This document shows positions 19,489 through 29,681 of a stretch of 64,000 nucleotides of DNA, in pieces. This stretch comes from Methylobacterium sp. (GTDB taxonomy: Bacteria > Pseudomonadota > Alphaproteobacteria > Rhizobiales > Beijerinckiaceae), in NCBI GenBank assembly GCA_020252645.1, contig JADCCN010000015.1, positions 50,043 to 114,042 of the forward strand. Direction: 5' to 3'. Numbering within the stretch: position 1 is the stretch's first letter; each line of letters opens with the position of its first letter. Position numbers and translations under genes: made by a program. The notes beneath the pieces were generated by a model. That model searched no databases and was not told where the DNA came from. It saw nothing but the letters and a program-made list of their open reading frames with translations.

Positions 19489-21432
19489 TCACTTTCCGGT
19501 CGCTTCGAGCGTGAAATCCTTCAGCACTGTCGCCGGCTCCTCCAGCCCCTCCGCCAGTTCGAGCAGGCGAATGCCCTCGGCATCAACCGAGCGGGCTTTC
19601 ACGGATAATTCGCCAAGGCCGCGCAGGAAGCTGCCCACGGCTTCCGTGACTTGGGCGGCATCGGGATGATCGGCAAGGCCGAGCATCATGATGACCGGCG
19701 CCATCGTCGCGATTTCGAGGCGGAACTGTTCCGGCTTCTTGTTCTGCTGCTGCGCCATATCCGCGATCGCCTTTTCGAAGCCGCCATGGTTTTTCACCGT
19801 GATGCTCGCCTCCTGCGCGGTGCCGGTGAGCAGCAGGGCGGTCCAGTTCCTGATCGGGTCCTCGAAGAACGCCTTTGGCACCTGGCCGAAGGTGAAGCGC
19901 ATGGAAATGCCGGCGAATTGCTCGAAATTCACCGAGATATCGCTGAAGGTGACACTTGATTTCGCCGCATCCCAGGCCCCTTCGAGGTTGAAGGAAAGGT
20001 CGAGCGTCTCGAACCCCATGGCGCGGATGCGCTGGAGACCCGCATCCCTGACATTCGGCGGGATGGGCAGGCGGAAGTTGTTGAACTTCAACCCGATCGT
20101 GGTGGGTATCACGCCCACGAACGCGCCATAGCGGTCCTCGAAACTGGCAAGAGCGAAGCGGATGCGCTCGCTCTCAGAGCCTGTATTCGGCAGATCCACC
20201 TCGAGGCCGTTGAGCTGGAACCGGTAATCCGGCACGGTGAGGCGCGCGGCTTCCGCCTTGAAACGGGCGAGATCTGCCTCTGGCTCGTTGGAGAGTTCGC
20301 CGCTTTCCAGCACGAACCTGGCCAGGGACGCGAAGATCCAGCGATAGAAATCGCCTTCCCAGTTCATGCCGGCGAGCCGAAACGTGCCGTCCTTGATGGA
20401 GACATCGATGGCATCGACCGCGCCGCCCGCCTTCTCGCCGCCGTTGAAGCGTGCACCGGCCAGGCGGAAGCTCGCCTCATCGCCATGGTCGAGCTTGCCC
20501 TTGCCGCTCACGGGCCCGATGGTGAGTTTGCCCACCTCGAAGGAGCCGTAGAACTCCAGCAGCATCGCCAGAAGGTCGGCCGTGAATTCCGGCACCTTCG
20601 TGCTCTCCTTCGCCTTCATCAGCTTTTCGAGCCTGGGCCACATCTCGATCGGCGCGCGGCTCATCGGCTTCACGCGGAACTCGGAGAGGGTGGAGGGACC
20701 GATGGAAACCGTGAAATCCCGGAAAGCCAGCTCGCCTTTCTCGATCGCATAGGCCCCGTGCACGGGCTTGAAGGGCGCATTGCCGGTCGGGTCGGCTTCG
20801 GTCAACCAGCGCAGGAAGGTCACGGTATCCAGCGCATCGAGGGAGGTCAGGCCGAGTTTCGTGCTGTAATCTGCCGGTGGCTTGGCCGGCGCGGCGAGGT
20901 TGCCGGCCTGCCGCGTCTCGGCAATCTCGATCCGCCCGAACACGCCGGAGGCGATGTTCCGCCCGGTGATCCGCTCATAGATGGTGGTGGTTTCCTGCCC
21001 CTCGATCCCCGAGACGAGCTCGATCGCGCCGATGGTGAATTCCTCGGCGCTGAACCGCGCCAGCTTCGTGGCCATTTCCGCCGGGCTCGCGCCCTGGAGG
21101 AGCGATTCGATCTCCTCGCGGCTCAGCGTGGAATTGACGATGCTGAGATCCCTCAGCTTCACGCGGAAGACCTGACCCGGCCATTCGAAGCTCGGAATGC
21201 TGGTCACCACGCGCGGCGGCGGGGCCGGCGCGGGAGCCTGAGCGGGTGCGGGCGTGACGGCCGGGCTCGCCGGCGCAGGCGTTGCCGAGGCCATTGGAGC
21301 TTCGACGGGCGCAGCCGGCGGCGCAGCCGGCTGGCGCATGACGAAGACGAGCGAAGCGATCGCGACCGCGACCGCCGCCACGCCAATCAAGAGGATGTCT
21401 GGGCGCGATCCGCCCGGTTCCGGCTTGCTCAT
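19489..21432 (-). CDS. Large membrane-anchored protein of unknown function
   Basis: 647 aa; I do not recognise a named family. One transmembrane helix (ILLIGVAAVAVAIASLVFVM, about 13-32) anchors it, followed by an Ala/Pro-rich linker to about residue 72 and a long soluble part, probably periplasmic. The soluble part is rich in alternating hydrophobic strands with repeated F-x-F / L-x-L patterns (LELSFNLEG-like, ISMRFTFG), reminiscent of AsmA-like beta-rich repeats, though no signature is clear. No cysteines suggest catalysis. It lies upstream of erpA on the same strand, so the direction is erpA first and then this gene, with a 120-bp gap. Confidence 0.7.
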   Translation of the reverse strand: MSKPEPGGSRPDILLIGVAAVAVAIASLVFVMRQPAAPPAAPVEAPMASATPAPASPAVTPAPAQAPAPAPPPRVVTSIPSFEWPGQVFRVKLRDLSIVNSTLSREEIESLLQGASPAEMATKLARFSAEEFTIGAIELVSGIEGQETTTIYERITGRNIASGVFGRIEIAETRQAGNLAAPAKPPADYSTKLGLTSLDALDTVTFLRWLTEADPTGNAPFKPVHGAYAIEKGELAFRDFTVSIGPSTLSEFRVKPMSRAPIEMWPRLEKLMKAKESTKVPEFTADLLAMLLEFYGSFEVGKLTIGPVSGKGKLDHGDEASFRLAGARFNGGEKAGGAVDAIDVSIKDGTFRLAGMNWEGDFYRWIFASLARFVLESGELSNEPEADLARFKAEAARLTVPDYRFQLNGLEVDLPNTGSESERIRFALASFEDRYGAFVGVIPTTIGLKFNNFRLPIPPNVRDAGLQRIRAMGFETLDLSFNLEGAWDAAKSSVTFSDISVNFEQFAGISMRFTFGQVPKAFFEDPIRNWTALLLTGTAQEASITVKNHGGFEKAIADMAQQQNKKPEQFRLEIATMAPVIMMLGLADHPDAAQVTEAVGSFLRGLGELSVKARSVDAEGIRLLELAEGLEEPATVLKDFTLEATGK

Positions 21433-21552
21433 GGATATTCCCCCTGAAAGGCCTTCAATGACGAACGAAACGCCGTCTCGAGGTCCAACATTTCAAGGGG
21501 CCGATCAAGCGGAATCATCTCACCCCGCCGGCACCGGGGCCCCGGCCAGCCC

Positions 21553-21948
21553 TCAGACGCTGAAACTCGTGCCGCAGCCGCAACTTGCGGTGGCTTTCGG
21601 ATTGCGGATCTGGAAACTCTGGCCCAGCATTTCGGTGACGAAATCGAGTTCCGAGCCTTCGAGATAGGGCGCGGAGACGGGGTCCACGAGCACGGTGATT
21701 CCCTCGCGCTCGATGCTGAGGTCATCGGGCTTCACTTCCGTCTCGATCGAATAGCGATACTGGAAGCCCGAGCAGCCGCCGCCTTCCACAGCCACGCGCA
21801 TCATCGCGCCGGGCTTCTCCCTGGAAAGGATGAAAGCAAGACGCTTCGCGGCACTCTCGGTCACAGCCAAGGGCGGCATTTGCGGCTGGAGAACCGGGGC
21901 AGGCGCGACGATATCGGTCGCGGCGAGAGCGAATTTCGGAGCCATCAT
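21553..21948 (-). CDS. erpA: Iron-sulfur cluster insertion protein ErpA (A-type carrier)
   Basis: Delivers Fe-S clusters to apoproteins. 131 aa with a 25-residue N-terminal extension over E. coli ErpA. The three cluster-ligand cysteines are C59 (GGGCSGF) and C123/C125 (SCGCGTSFSV). The start could be either of two adjacent ATGs (21948 or 21945). It is divergent from dgt over an 87-bp gap; erpA next to dgt and argS is common in alphaproteobacteria. Confidence 0.92.
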   Translation of the reverse strand: MMAPKFALAATDIVAPAPVLQPQMPPLAVTESAAKRLAFILSREKPGAMMRVAVEGGGCSGFQYRYSIETEVKPDDLSIEREGITVLVDPVSAPYLEGSELDFVTEMLGQSFQIRNPKATASCGCGTSFSV

Positions 21949-22035
21949 CGTTTCGGTCAGGGTTCAAGGCCCTGCCGCCTTTTGCGTGACTGGTGGATTT
22001 CAATGTAAGGAAGCCGCGGCCCGCCCGCAAGATTC

Positions 22036-23244
22036 ATGACAAGGCCGACGATCACGATGCTGTTCACCCGCGAGCGCCCGCTCTCGCCCTTCGCCGTCGA
22101 TCACCGCGCCTCGCGCGGGCGGCTCTTTCCGGCCGAGCCTTCGCCGACGCGCACGCAATTCCAGCGCGATCGCGACCGCATCATCCATTCCACCGCCTTT
22201 CGCCGCCTGAAGCACAAGACGCAAGTGTTCGTGGAGCACGAGGGCGACCATTACCGCACGCGCCTCACGCATACGATCGAGGTGAGCCAGATCGCCCGCG
22301 CGCTCGCCCGCAATCTCGGCCTCGACGAGGATCTCGCGGAGGCGCTGGCCCTCGCGCATGATCTCGGCCATACCCCGTTCGGCCATGCCGGGGAGGATGC
22401 GCTCGACGCGCTGATGGCCCCGCATGGCGGTTTCGACCATAATGCTCAGGCCCTGCGCATCGTCACGCGGCTCGAACAGCGCTATGCCGGTTTCGACGGT
22501 CTGAACCTTTCCTGGGAGACGCTCGAAGGTCTCGTGAAGCATAACGGACCGCTGGTTTCGCCAGCGGGCGAGCCGGTGGGCCGCTACCGCGCGAAAGGCG
22601 TGCCGCTCGCGATTTGCGAATTCGATGCGCTTTTCCCGCTTGATCTCGCAAGCCATGCCTCGGCGGAAGCGCAGGTGGCCGCCATTGCCGATGACATCGC
22701 CTATAACGCCCATGACATTGATGACGGCCTGCGCGCCGGGCTCTTCGGCATCGATGACCTGCGCGATGTGCCGCTGATCGGGCTGATCATCGCGGAGATC
22801 GACACGAAATGGCCGGGCCTCGAGGCTTCGCGCTTCGCCCATGAGATCATGCGGCGGGTCATCACGCGGCTCGTCGAGGATGCGGGGCAGGAAGCGGAGC
22901 GGCGGATCATGCGGCTGGACCCGCGTTCGGCCGGGGAGATCCGCCGCGCGCCATACCCCGTCATCGCCTTTTCCGGCGAGATGGCGCTGCAGGAAAAGGC
23001 GCTGAAGGCGTTCCTGTTCGAAAAGATGTATCGCGCCCCGCGCGTGATGGTCATGCGGGGGCAGGCGGAGCGCATCCTGCGCGCGCTCTTCCAGCGCTAC
23101 ATGGCCGACCCCGCCGCCATGGGGGCAGCGGAAGGCGAAGCGGCACGCCCCCGCGCGATCGCGGATTACATCGCGGGCATGACCGACCGCTTCGCGCTGG
23201 CCGAATTCCAGCGCCTGTTTGACGAAACGCCGCCGCTTCGCTAG
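22036..23244 (+). CDS. dgt: Deoxyguanosinetriphosphate triphosphohydrolase-like protein
   Basis: HD-domain enzyme that removes triphosphate from dNTPs, 402 aa. The metal ligands appear in [17 protein letters not shown] and [16 protein letters not shown]. The following [13 protein letters not shown] region is conserved in the dNTPase type 2 group. ATG at 22036 gives a short leader; an ATG at 22057 is also possible. It precedes argS on the same strand by 65 bp, so co-transcription is likely. Confidence 0.92.
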   Translation: MTRPTITMLFTRERPLSPFAVDHRASRGRLFPAEPSPTRTQFQRDRDRIIHSTAFRRLKHKTQVFVEHEGDHYRTRLTHTIEVSQIARALARNLGLDEDLAEALALAHDLGHTPFGHAGEDALDALMAPHGGFDHNAQALRIVTRLEQRYAGFDGLNLSWETLEGLVKHNGPLVSPAGEPVGRYRAKGVPLAICEFDALFPLDLASHASAEAQVAAIADDIAYNAHDIDDGLRAGLFGIDDLRDVPLIGLIIAEIDTKWPGLEASRFAHEIMRRVITRLVEDAGQEAERRIMRLDPRSAGEIRRAPYPVIAFSGEMALQEKALKAFLFEKMYRAPRVMVMRGQAERILRALFQRYMADPAAMGAAEGEAARPRAIADYIAGMTDRFALAEFQRLFDETPPLR

Positions 23245-23309
23245 GCCGCGAGCCCCGCTTGTCTTCGCCATCCTGCCGTGAGGAAATGGCCGTTTCGCTG
23301 GTGTTCCGC

Positions 23310-25073
23310 ATGAACCTGTTCTCGTTCTTCGCCGCCGATGTGCAGGCGGCCCTTCGCGCCCTGCCGCTGACCGCAAACCTCCCCGCCGAGGCTCTGGCGC
23401 GCGTCACGGTCGAGCCGCCGCGCGATGCGAGCCATGGCGATCTTTCCACCAACGCCGCGATGGTGCTTTCGAAGGATGCGAAGATCAACCCGCGTGCGCT
23501 CGCGATCGAGATCGCCGCCGCGCTCGAAAAAACCGGCCGCTACGTGAAGCTCGATGTCGCAGGGCCCGGCTTCATCAACGCGACCCTGCCGCCCTCGGCC
23601 TATCACGAGGTGCTGCGCGCGGTGCTGAAGGCCGGCGCGGAATTCGGCCGCTCCAGCATGGGGCAGGGCCGGAAGATCAACGTGGAATATGTCTCGGCCA
23701 ACCCGACCGGCCCCATGCATATCGGCCATGGGCGCGGCGCGGTTTATGGCGATGCGCTGGCGACCCTGCTCTCGGTCGCGGGCTACGCGGTCACGCGCGA
23801 ATACTACATCAACGATGCGGGCGCGCAGGTCGATATGCTCGCGCGCTCCGCCTTCCATCGCTATCGCGAGGCGCTGGGCGACAATGTTGGCCCGGTGGGC
23901 GAGGGGCTTTACCCCGGTGATTACCTCGTGCCCGTTGGCAGGAAGCTCGCCGAAGATTTTGGCGAGACTCTCGAAAACCTTGATGAAAGCGACTGGCTGC
24001 CGAAGGTGCGCGCCATTGCCATCGACGCCATGATGGAGATGATCCGCGAGGATCTCGCGGCCTTGAACGTGAAGCACGACGTCTTCTTCTCGGAAGCCTC
24101 GCTGCAGGGCAAGAAAGCGGGAGAGGGCGATCGCGTGGCCGCGACCATCCAGGATTTCCGGGATCGCGGCCTCATCTATCAGGGCCGGCTTCCCCCGCCC
24201 AAGGGCCAGAAGGACGAGGATTGGGAGGATCGCGAGCAGGCGCTCTTCAGGGCAACCGATTTCGGCGATGACGTCGATCGTCCGCTCCTGAAATCGGATG
24301 GCAGCTACACGTATTTTGCCTCGGATATCGCCTATCACGCCAACAAGTTCGCCCGCGGCTTCGCCGAGATGATCGATGTCTGGGGCGCGGATCACGGCGG
24401 TTATGTGAAGCGCATGCAGGCGGCCACCCGCGCCGCGACCGGGGGCAAGGGCAGCCTCGAAGTTCGCCTCTGCCAGCTCGTGAAGCTGATGCGCAACGGC
24501 GAGCCGGTGAAGATGAGCAAGCGCGCGGGCGATTTCGTCACGCTGCGCGACGTGATCGACGAGGTTGGCCGCGACGCGATCCGCTTCATGATGCTCGACC
24601 GCAAGAATGACCAGGAGCTGGAATTCGACCTCGCCAGGGTGCTGGAACAATCCAAGGACAACCCGGTCTTCTACGTGCAATACGCCCATGCCCGAACGGC
24701 GAGCGTGTTCCGGCAGGCCGAAACGCTGGTGATACCGCCCGTCACGGATGCCGAAATGGCCATGGCAGATCTTGCAATTCTCAACGATGAGTTGCAGGCT
24801 GCCCTTATTCGGCTCGTCGCACAATTCCCGCGTCTGGTCGAACAGGCGGCGTTGAGCCGCGAGCCCCATCGCATTGTTTTCTACCTCTACGATCTTGCAA
24901 GTGCCTTTCACGGCTTGTGGAACAAGGGCAAGGAATTGCCCGATTTGAGGTTTATTAATAACGGTGATCGAAAAGGGACACTGGCGAAGCTGGCTCTCGT
25001 GAAGGCCACGAGAACGGTGCTTGCGAATGGCCTTGCAATTCTCGGCGTCTCCGCGCCGGACGAGATGCGCTAG
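23310..25073 (+). CDS. argS: Arginyl-tRNA synthetase
   Basis: Class I synthetase, 587 aa. The HIGH motif is HIGH in [10 protein letters not shown] and the KMSKS-like loop is KMSKRAG. The N-terminal tRNA-binding Add1 domain starts directly at [11 protein letters not shown], which fixes ATG at 23310 (an upstream in-frame start gives an unconserved leader). The last third, from about 24750 (anticodon-binding helices), is somewhat lower in G+C than the rest (45-58% per 60-bp line by hand count), without added residues. It opens the conserved run to the SPOR protein, nagZ and scpAB. Confidence 0.95.
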   Translation: MNLFSFFAADVQAALRALPLTANLPAEALARVTVEPPRDASHGDLSTNAAMVLSKDAKINPRALAIEIAAALEKTGRYVKLDVAGPGFINATLPPSAYHEVLRAVLKAGAEFGRSSMGQGRKINVEYVSANPTGPMHIGHGRGAVYGDALATLLSVAGYAVTREYYINDAGAQVDMLARSAFHRYREALGDNVGPVGEGLYPGDYLVPVGRKLAEDFGETLENLDESDWLPKVRAIAIDAMMEMIREDLAALNVKHDVFFSEASLQGKKAGEGDRVAATIQDFRDRGLIYQGRLPPPKGQKDEDWEDREQALFRATDFGDDVDRPLLKSDGSYTYFASDIAYHANKFARGFAEMIDVWGADHGGYVKRMQAATRAATGGKGSLEVRLCQLVKLMRNGEPVKMSKRAGDFVTLRDVIDEVGRDAIRFMMLDRKNDQELEFDLARVLEQSKDNPVFYVQYAHARTASVFRQAETLVIPPVTDAEMAMADLAILNDELQAALIRLVAQFPRLVEQAALSREPHRIVFYLYDLASAFHGLWNKGKELPDLRFINNGDRKGTLAKLALVKATRTVLANGLAILGVSAPDEMR

Positions 25074-25150
25074 GGCGACGCGGGCATCGCGTGTCCATTC
25101 GGCGAGCGGTCGTCCATCGTGGCGGCGTTGCAGGAAGGGAAGTCGCGTTC

Positions 25151-27022
25151 ATGACCCTCAAGAATGAGCCCCGGCGCGAGCCGTCTCTCGCGGACCTCGA
25201 AGCTTTCGACCGTCTGTTGCGGGACAGCCTCAAGGCCGATGGCCTGGAGCCTGCCGCCGTGCCGCTCCAGCCCGCGCCATCTGCGCAGCCGGCGATCACG
25301 GCCGATTCGGCCATGGCCGAGTTCAACCGCCTCGTGGAAGCCCCCGTGGTGTTCGAGGCGCCGGGCGAGCCGCCGAGCGTTTCGCGCATTTCCGCCATCG
25401 AGCAGGCCTTGCGGTCGGATCTCGACAAGCCGCCGCAACTCGTTCCCGCTCCGCCGAGCGAGGCCGCTCCGCCGCTTGGGCGCGATCCGCTGCTGGATTT
25501 CGAGGAAGAATTGCGTCGTTTCGAGGCGATGAGCCGCCCGCCGGTCCCGGTCGATCCCGTCGAACCGCTCCGCGCGGAATATGCGGGCGATGCACGGATG
25601 CCCTACCGGCAGGGTTGGTCGCATTCCGGGCAGGCGGCGTCCCAGGGCGGTCGGGCGCCTCAGCCACAGGAGATCATCGCGCCGGAATCGGCTGCGTCGC
25701 ATGCTCATCATGCGCTGGCGGCAGCCGAGAACCGCCTCCATGCCGAGGCCGAGGCCGCGGCCCTTGCCGGCGGCGCCGCCCTCGCAGCGGGTGCCAAACG
25801 AGGCACAGGACGCTCGCGCAGGATTTTCCTCGCACTCGGCGGCGTGGCCTTGGCCGGCCTGGTGGCGATCGGCGGCATCACGTTCTTCTCCGGCGGATCG
25901 AAAAGGCAGATTGCGTCCGGCGGGAATGTCCCGGTGGTTGCGGCGAAACCGGAACCGGCCAAGGAACGCCCGGCCAATCCGGGCGGACTCGAGGTGCCGG
26001 ACCAGAACAAGCAGGTGCTGGCGGCGCGCAACGCACCGGCCACTGATTCGCGCCCGGCGCAGGTCGTGAACCAGACCGAGCAGCCCGTTGACCTCAACCA
26101 GATCGCGCGGCGCGACGGCGTGCGCATCGTGGCGCCGAGCCCGTTCCAGGGCCCGCCGAACACCGCGACGCCCGGCATCGATAGTCCTCCGCCCGGCGTC
26201 ACGCTGCCCGGAACAACACCCGCCCCGGCTCCCGGTGAGCCGCGTCGCGTTCAATCCGTGCGAATCGCCGATCCGGTCACCCCGCCACCGGCCGTCACGC
26301 CTTCCGCAACTCCGGGCATCGGCACCGGAACCATTGCCGGCATCGCGACCGGAGCGGCTGCTTCCGCCCCGGCCGCGCGCCCGCAGGCTCCGATGACCTT
26401 GCCGCAGGCTCCGGCGACTTTGCCGCAGGCTCCGGCGACCTTGCCGCAGGCTCCGGCGACCTTGCCGCCCGGCGCGCAGGCGGCCATTCGCCCGACGCCC
26501 TCCGGCAACCTGCCGCCCGTTGTGGCGCCGCCTCCGCCCCCCCCGCCGCGGCCCGCTGTCACACCCGCCGAGGATAACGGCCCGAAGGTCGAGGCCCGGC
26601 CGCAATCCCCGGTGGCGCCGGCGCGGCCGCAGACCGCTTCACCGGCTCCCCAGCGTCCGGCCGCGAATGCGCCGCTGCCGCTCGTCAACACCAATCGCCC
26701 GGCATCGCCGCCGGCCAATGCTGCGACGCCGACGGGCCCGGCTGCCCGTGTCGCGACCGCGCCGGCAGCCGGAGCGGGTGGTGCCTTTGCGATCCAGCTC
26801 GCCTCGCGCCCCTCGGAAGCGGATGCGCAGAATGCGAGCCGGCAGCTGGGGCAGCGCTTCGCCGGCCAGATCGGCGGGAAGTCGCCGGTGGTCGTGCGGG
26901 GTGAATCGAATGGACAGACGGTCTATCGCGTCCGCGTGACCGGCTTCGCTCAAGCCGATGCCACCGCCGCCTGCGACCGCATCCGCGCGGCCGGCGGCGC
27001 CTGCTTTGTCGCGCGCCAGTAA
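25151..27022 (+). CDS. SPOR domain membrane protein
   Basis: Bitopic envelope protein of 623 aa that should bind denuded septal peptidoglycan. A cytoplasmic N-terminal region (1-223, acidic and proline-rich) leads to one transmembrane helix at about 224-246 (IFLALGGVALAGLVAIGGIT), then a long Pro/Ala-rich periplasmic linker and a C-terminal SPOR domain of about 75 residues (FAIQLASRPSEADA to CFVARQ). ATG at 25151 follows GGAAGGGAAG. The linker contains four tandem PQAPxTL units. It lies 5 bp before nagZ, consistent with shared cell-wall turnover duties. Confidence 0.9.
   Translation: MTLKNEPRREPSLADLEAFDRLLRDSLKADGLEPAAVPLQPAPSAQPAITADSAMAEFNRLVEAPVVFEAPGEPPSVSRISAIEQALRSDLDKPPQLVPAPPSEAAPPLGRDPLLDFEEELRRFEAMSRPPVPVDPVEPLRAEYAGDARMPYRQGWSHSGQAASQGGRAPQPQEIIAPESAASHAHHALAAAENRLHAEAEAAALAGGAALAAGAKRGTGRSRRIFLALGGVALAGLVAIGGITFFSGGSKRQIASGGNVPVVAAKPEPAKERPANPGGLEVPDQNKQVLAARNAPATDSRPAQVVNQTEQPVDLNQIARRDGVRIVAPSPFQGPPNTATPGIDSPPPGVTLPGTTPAPAPGEPRRVQSVRIADPVTPPPAVTPSATPGIGTGTIAGIATGAAASAPAARPQAPMTLPQAPATLPQAPATLPQAPATLPPGAQAAIRPTPSGNLPPVVAPPPPPPPRPAVTPAEDNGPKVEARPQSPVAPARPQTASPAPQRPAANAPLPLVNTNRPASPPANAATPTGPAARVATAPAAGAGGAFAIQLASRPSEADAQNASRQLGQRFAGQIGGKSPVVVRGESNGQTVYRVRVTGFAQADATAACDRIRAAGGACFVARQ
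26381..26464 (+). repeat. Four tandem 21-bp units inside the SPOR gene
   Basis: Units at 26381-26401, 26402-26422, 26423-26443 and 26444-26464 encode PQAPMTL and then three copies of PQAPATL. Units 3 and 4 are identical; unit 2 differs by one base and unit 1 by two. Such near-perfect tandem repeats can change copy number by slippage and would alter the periplasmic linker length. Confidence 0.9.
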
Positions 27023-27027
27023 CCGCG

Positions 27028-28047
27028 ATGAAGCCCCTTGTTTTCGGCGCGGCGGGCCCGCGCCTGACCAACAGCGAAAGCACCTTCTTTTCCGAGCACA
27101 AGCCGGCGGGGTTCATCCTCTTCCGCCGGAACATCGAGGACCCCGCTCAGGTCGGGGCGCTTGTCGCCGCCATGAAGGAGGCCTCCGGCAACCCGGATGC
27201 CCTCGTGCTTATCGATCAGGAAGGCGGACGCGTCGCGCGGCTCCGTCCGCCGCATTGGCCCGTCTATCCGCCCGGCGCGGCTTATGGCGCGCTCTGGCGT
27301 GTCGACCCGGATCTTGCGGGCGAGGCGGCGTTCCTCGGCGCGCGGCTGATCGCGGACGACCTCTCCGGTCTGGGCATCAATGTCGATTGCCTGCCGGTGC
27401 TTGATGTGCCCGTGCCCGGCGCGCATGACGTGATCGGGGATCGCGCCTATGGCCGTGAGCCGCATATCGCGATGGCGCTGGGGCGTGCCGCGGCGCAGGG
27501 CCTGCTGGAAGGCGGCGTCCTGCCGATCATCAAGCACATTCCGGGCCATGGCCGCGCGATGGCGGACAGCCATCACGCGCTTCCGCGCGTGAATGCCAGC
27601 CGCCATCAGCTGGATCGCACGGATTTCCCGCCCTTCCGCGCGCTCGGCGATCTCGATCTTGCGATGACCGCGCATGTCGTCTACGAGGCGATCGACCCGC
27701 AAGAACCCGCGACCACCTCCCGAAAGGTGATCACGGAGGTCATTCGCGGGCAGATGGGCTTCGATGGCCTCCTGATGTCCGACGATCTCTCCATGAAGGC
27801 GCTTTCGGGCCATTTCGCCGACCGCCGGAAATCCGTGCTCGCCGAGGGCTGCGACCTCGTTCTCCATTGCAATGGCGAGATGGACGAGATGATCCCGATC
27901 GCCGAAGGTTGCCCCGGCATCGCGGCGGAGGCCGAGCATCGGCTCAGCCGGGCGCTTTCCGCGCTCGGAAGGCCCGCGCTCCTGCCCTTTGACCGTGGAC
28001 AAGCCGAGGCGCGGCTCGCGGAGTTGCTTGCCATCCCCACGCATTGA
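27028..28047 (+). CDS. nagZ: Beta-N-acetylhexosaminidase NagZ (GH3)
   Basis: Cytosolic glycosidase that removes GlcNAc from anhydro-muropeptides in peptidoglycan recycling. 339 aa. The GH3 catalytic loop is visible as KHIPGHGRAMADSHHALP, and the nucleophile Asp lies in MSDDLSMKAL. FILFRRNIEDPAQ and LIDQEGGRVARL are the standard substrate-binding segments. It starts 5 bp after the SPOR gene and is followed 15 bp later by scpA, so it is part of one operon. Confidence 0.95.
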   Translation: MKPLVFGAAGPRLTNSESTFFSEHKPAGFILFRRNIEDPAQVGALVAAMKEASGNPDALVLIDQEGGRVARLRPPHWPVYPPGAAYGALWRVDPDLAGEAAFLGARLIADDLSGLGINVDCLPVLDVPVPGAHDVIGDRAYGREPHIAMALGRAAAQGLLEGGVLPIIKHIPGHGRAMADSHHALPRVNASRHQLDRTDFPPFRALGDLDLAMTAHVVYEAIDPQEPATTSRKVITEVIRGQMGFDGLLMSDDLSMKALSGHFADRRKSVLAEGCDLVLHCNGEMDEMIPIAEGCPGIAAEAEHRLSRALSALGRPALLPFDRGQAEARLAELLAIPTH

Positions 28048-28062
28048 GGCGATTCTCGACCG

Positions 28063-28890
28063 ATGGCGGAACCCGTCGATACCAGCCTCGATTTCGAGGA
28101 GAGCGTGCTTGTCGCGGGCGAGGATCGCGACGAGGGCGAGCGGCTGACCGTCACCCTCGAGGGGTATGAAGGGCCGCTCGACCTGCTGCTCGATCTCGCG
28201 CGGCGCAACAAGCTCGACCTGCGCGCAATTTCCATCCTCGACCTCGCGGACCAGTATCTCGCCTATATCCAGGAGGCGCGGCGGCTGAAGCTGGAGGTTG
28301 CCGGCGATTATCTCGTGATGGGTGCGTGGCTGGCCTATCTGAAATCGCGCCTGATCCTGCCGCAGAGAACGAATGAGGCCGACCCGGAGGCGGTCGATCT
28401 CGCGGGCCGGCTCGCGGATCGCCTGCAACGGCTCGAAAGCATCCGTCGCCTGGGCGAGATGCTCGGCGCGCGCCTCGGCGATGCACGCGAAAGCCTGCCG
28501 CGCGGGGCAGGGGAGGCCGTGATCATCGAGCGGCAGTTAACCTGGGAAGCGAGCCTGCAAGACCTGATTTCGGCCTATGCGGAATTGCGGAAGGTGCATG
28601 CGCAGAGCCGCTACCGCATCGGCACGCGCTCAAGCGTGCCCATTCCGGAGGCGCGGAACTTCGTGGAAGGGGAACTGGCGCGCGAACGGGATTGGGCCAC
28701 GCTGGACAGCCTGCTCGCGCGCATGCCCGCGAGCCGCACCGCGCCGCGCAGCGCACGCGCCTCGGCCTTCGCGGCGAGCCTCGAACTGATCCGTGACGGC
28801 AGGGCGGATGCGAGGCAGGAGGCGATTTTCGCACCCCTGTTCCTGCGCCGCGCGGAACGGCCGCCGCTCCCGGCGGAGCCCGCGTCATGA
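28063..28890 (+). CDS. scpA: Segregation and condensation protein A
   Basis: Kleisin subunit of the Smc-ScpAB condensin complex. 275 aa. The conserved N-terminal segment EGPLDLLLDLARRNKLDL binds the Smc head-proximal coiled coil, and the following LEVAGDYLVMGAWLAYLKSR is the hallmark helix. It overlaps scpB by 4 nt. The smc gene is not in the window. Confidence 0.94.
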   Translation: MAEPVDTSLDFEESVLVAGEDRDEGERLTVTLEGYEGPLDLLLDLARRNKLDLRAISILDLADQYLAYIQEARRLKLEVAGDYLVMGAWLAYLKSRLILPQRTNEADPEAVDLAGRLADRLQRLESIRRLGEMLGARLGDARESLPRGAGEAVIIERQLTWEASLQDLISAYAELRKVHAQSRYRIGTRSSVPIPEARNFVEGELARERDWATLDSLLARMPASRTAPRSARASAFAASLELIRDGRADARQEAIFAPLFLRRAERPPLPAEPAS

Positions 28891-29681
28891 GCAAATTGCC
28901 ATTGCGCCCCGCCCCGGTTCTACGCACCGTGGATGCCGATGACGAGACGATCCAGCGTTTCGCGCAAGGCCTGCGCATTGCCGAGGCGCTGCTCTTTGCC
29001 TCGCCCGAACCGCTCGCCGAGGAGGTGATCGCCCGCATGCTGCCGCAAGGCGTCGAGGCGCAGGGCGTGCTTGCTGAATTGGCAGCACTCTACCACAACC
29101 GAGGCGTGAACCTGCTGCGCGTCGCCGGAAAATGGATGTTCCGCACAGCGCCCGATCTCGGCTACCTCCTGAGGAAGGAAAGCCACGAGGAAAGAAAGCT
29201 CGGACGCGCCGCACTCGAGACACTGGCGATCATCGCCTATCACCAGCCGGTGACGCGTGCGGAAATCGAGGAATTGCGCGGCGTCTCCACCAACAAGGGC
29301 ACGATCGACGCGCTGCTGGAAGGCGGCTTCATCCGCCTGCGCGGCCGCCGCCGCACGCCGGGCCGGCCGGTGACTTTCGGCACGACCGAGACCTTCCTCA
29401 TCCAGTTCGGCCTCGACAAGGTGGGCGATCTGCCGAGCCTTTCGGAACTTGCGGGCATGGGCATGGCCGACCCCGCGCTCTCCACGCTGGCCATGCCGCT
29501 CCCCACCGATGACCCCGCCCTGCGCGCCGACGAGGACCCGCTCGAACCCGACCTCTTCGATACCATGTTCGAGGAGCGCCTGGAGGAGGCGGCGGAAACC
29601 CCGCCGCTTGACCCCGATGGCGCGGATGTGTCAGCGCATCGGGAGAACCCGACCCGACCGCGCCCCGACCCCGATGGCTGA
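28887..29681 (+). CDS. scpB: Segregation and condensation protein B
   Basis: Winged-helix partner of the ScpA kleisin, 264 aa. The first winged helix starts at RIAEALLFASPEPL; the second contains ALETLAIIAYHQPVTRAEIE and RGVSTNKGTIDALLE. An acidic, unstructured C-terminal tail of about 60 residues follows. The start overlaps scpA by 4 nt; the last 8 bases overlap the start of the orphan ABC ATPase gene. Confidence 0.94.
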   Translation: MSKLPLRPAPVLRTVDADDETIQRFAQGLRIAEALLFASPEPLAEEVIARMLPQGVEAQGVLAELAALYHNRGVNLLRVAGKWMFRTAPDLGYLLRKESHEERKLGRAALETLAIIAYHQPVTRAEIEELRGVSTNKGTIDALLEGGFIRLRGRRRTPGRPVTFGTTETFLIQFGLDKVGDLPSLSELAGMGMADPALSTLAMPLPTDDPALRADEDPLEPDLFDTMFEERLEEAAETPPLDPDGADVSAHRENPTRPRPDPDG

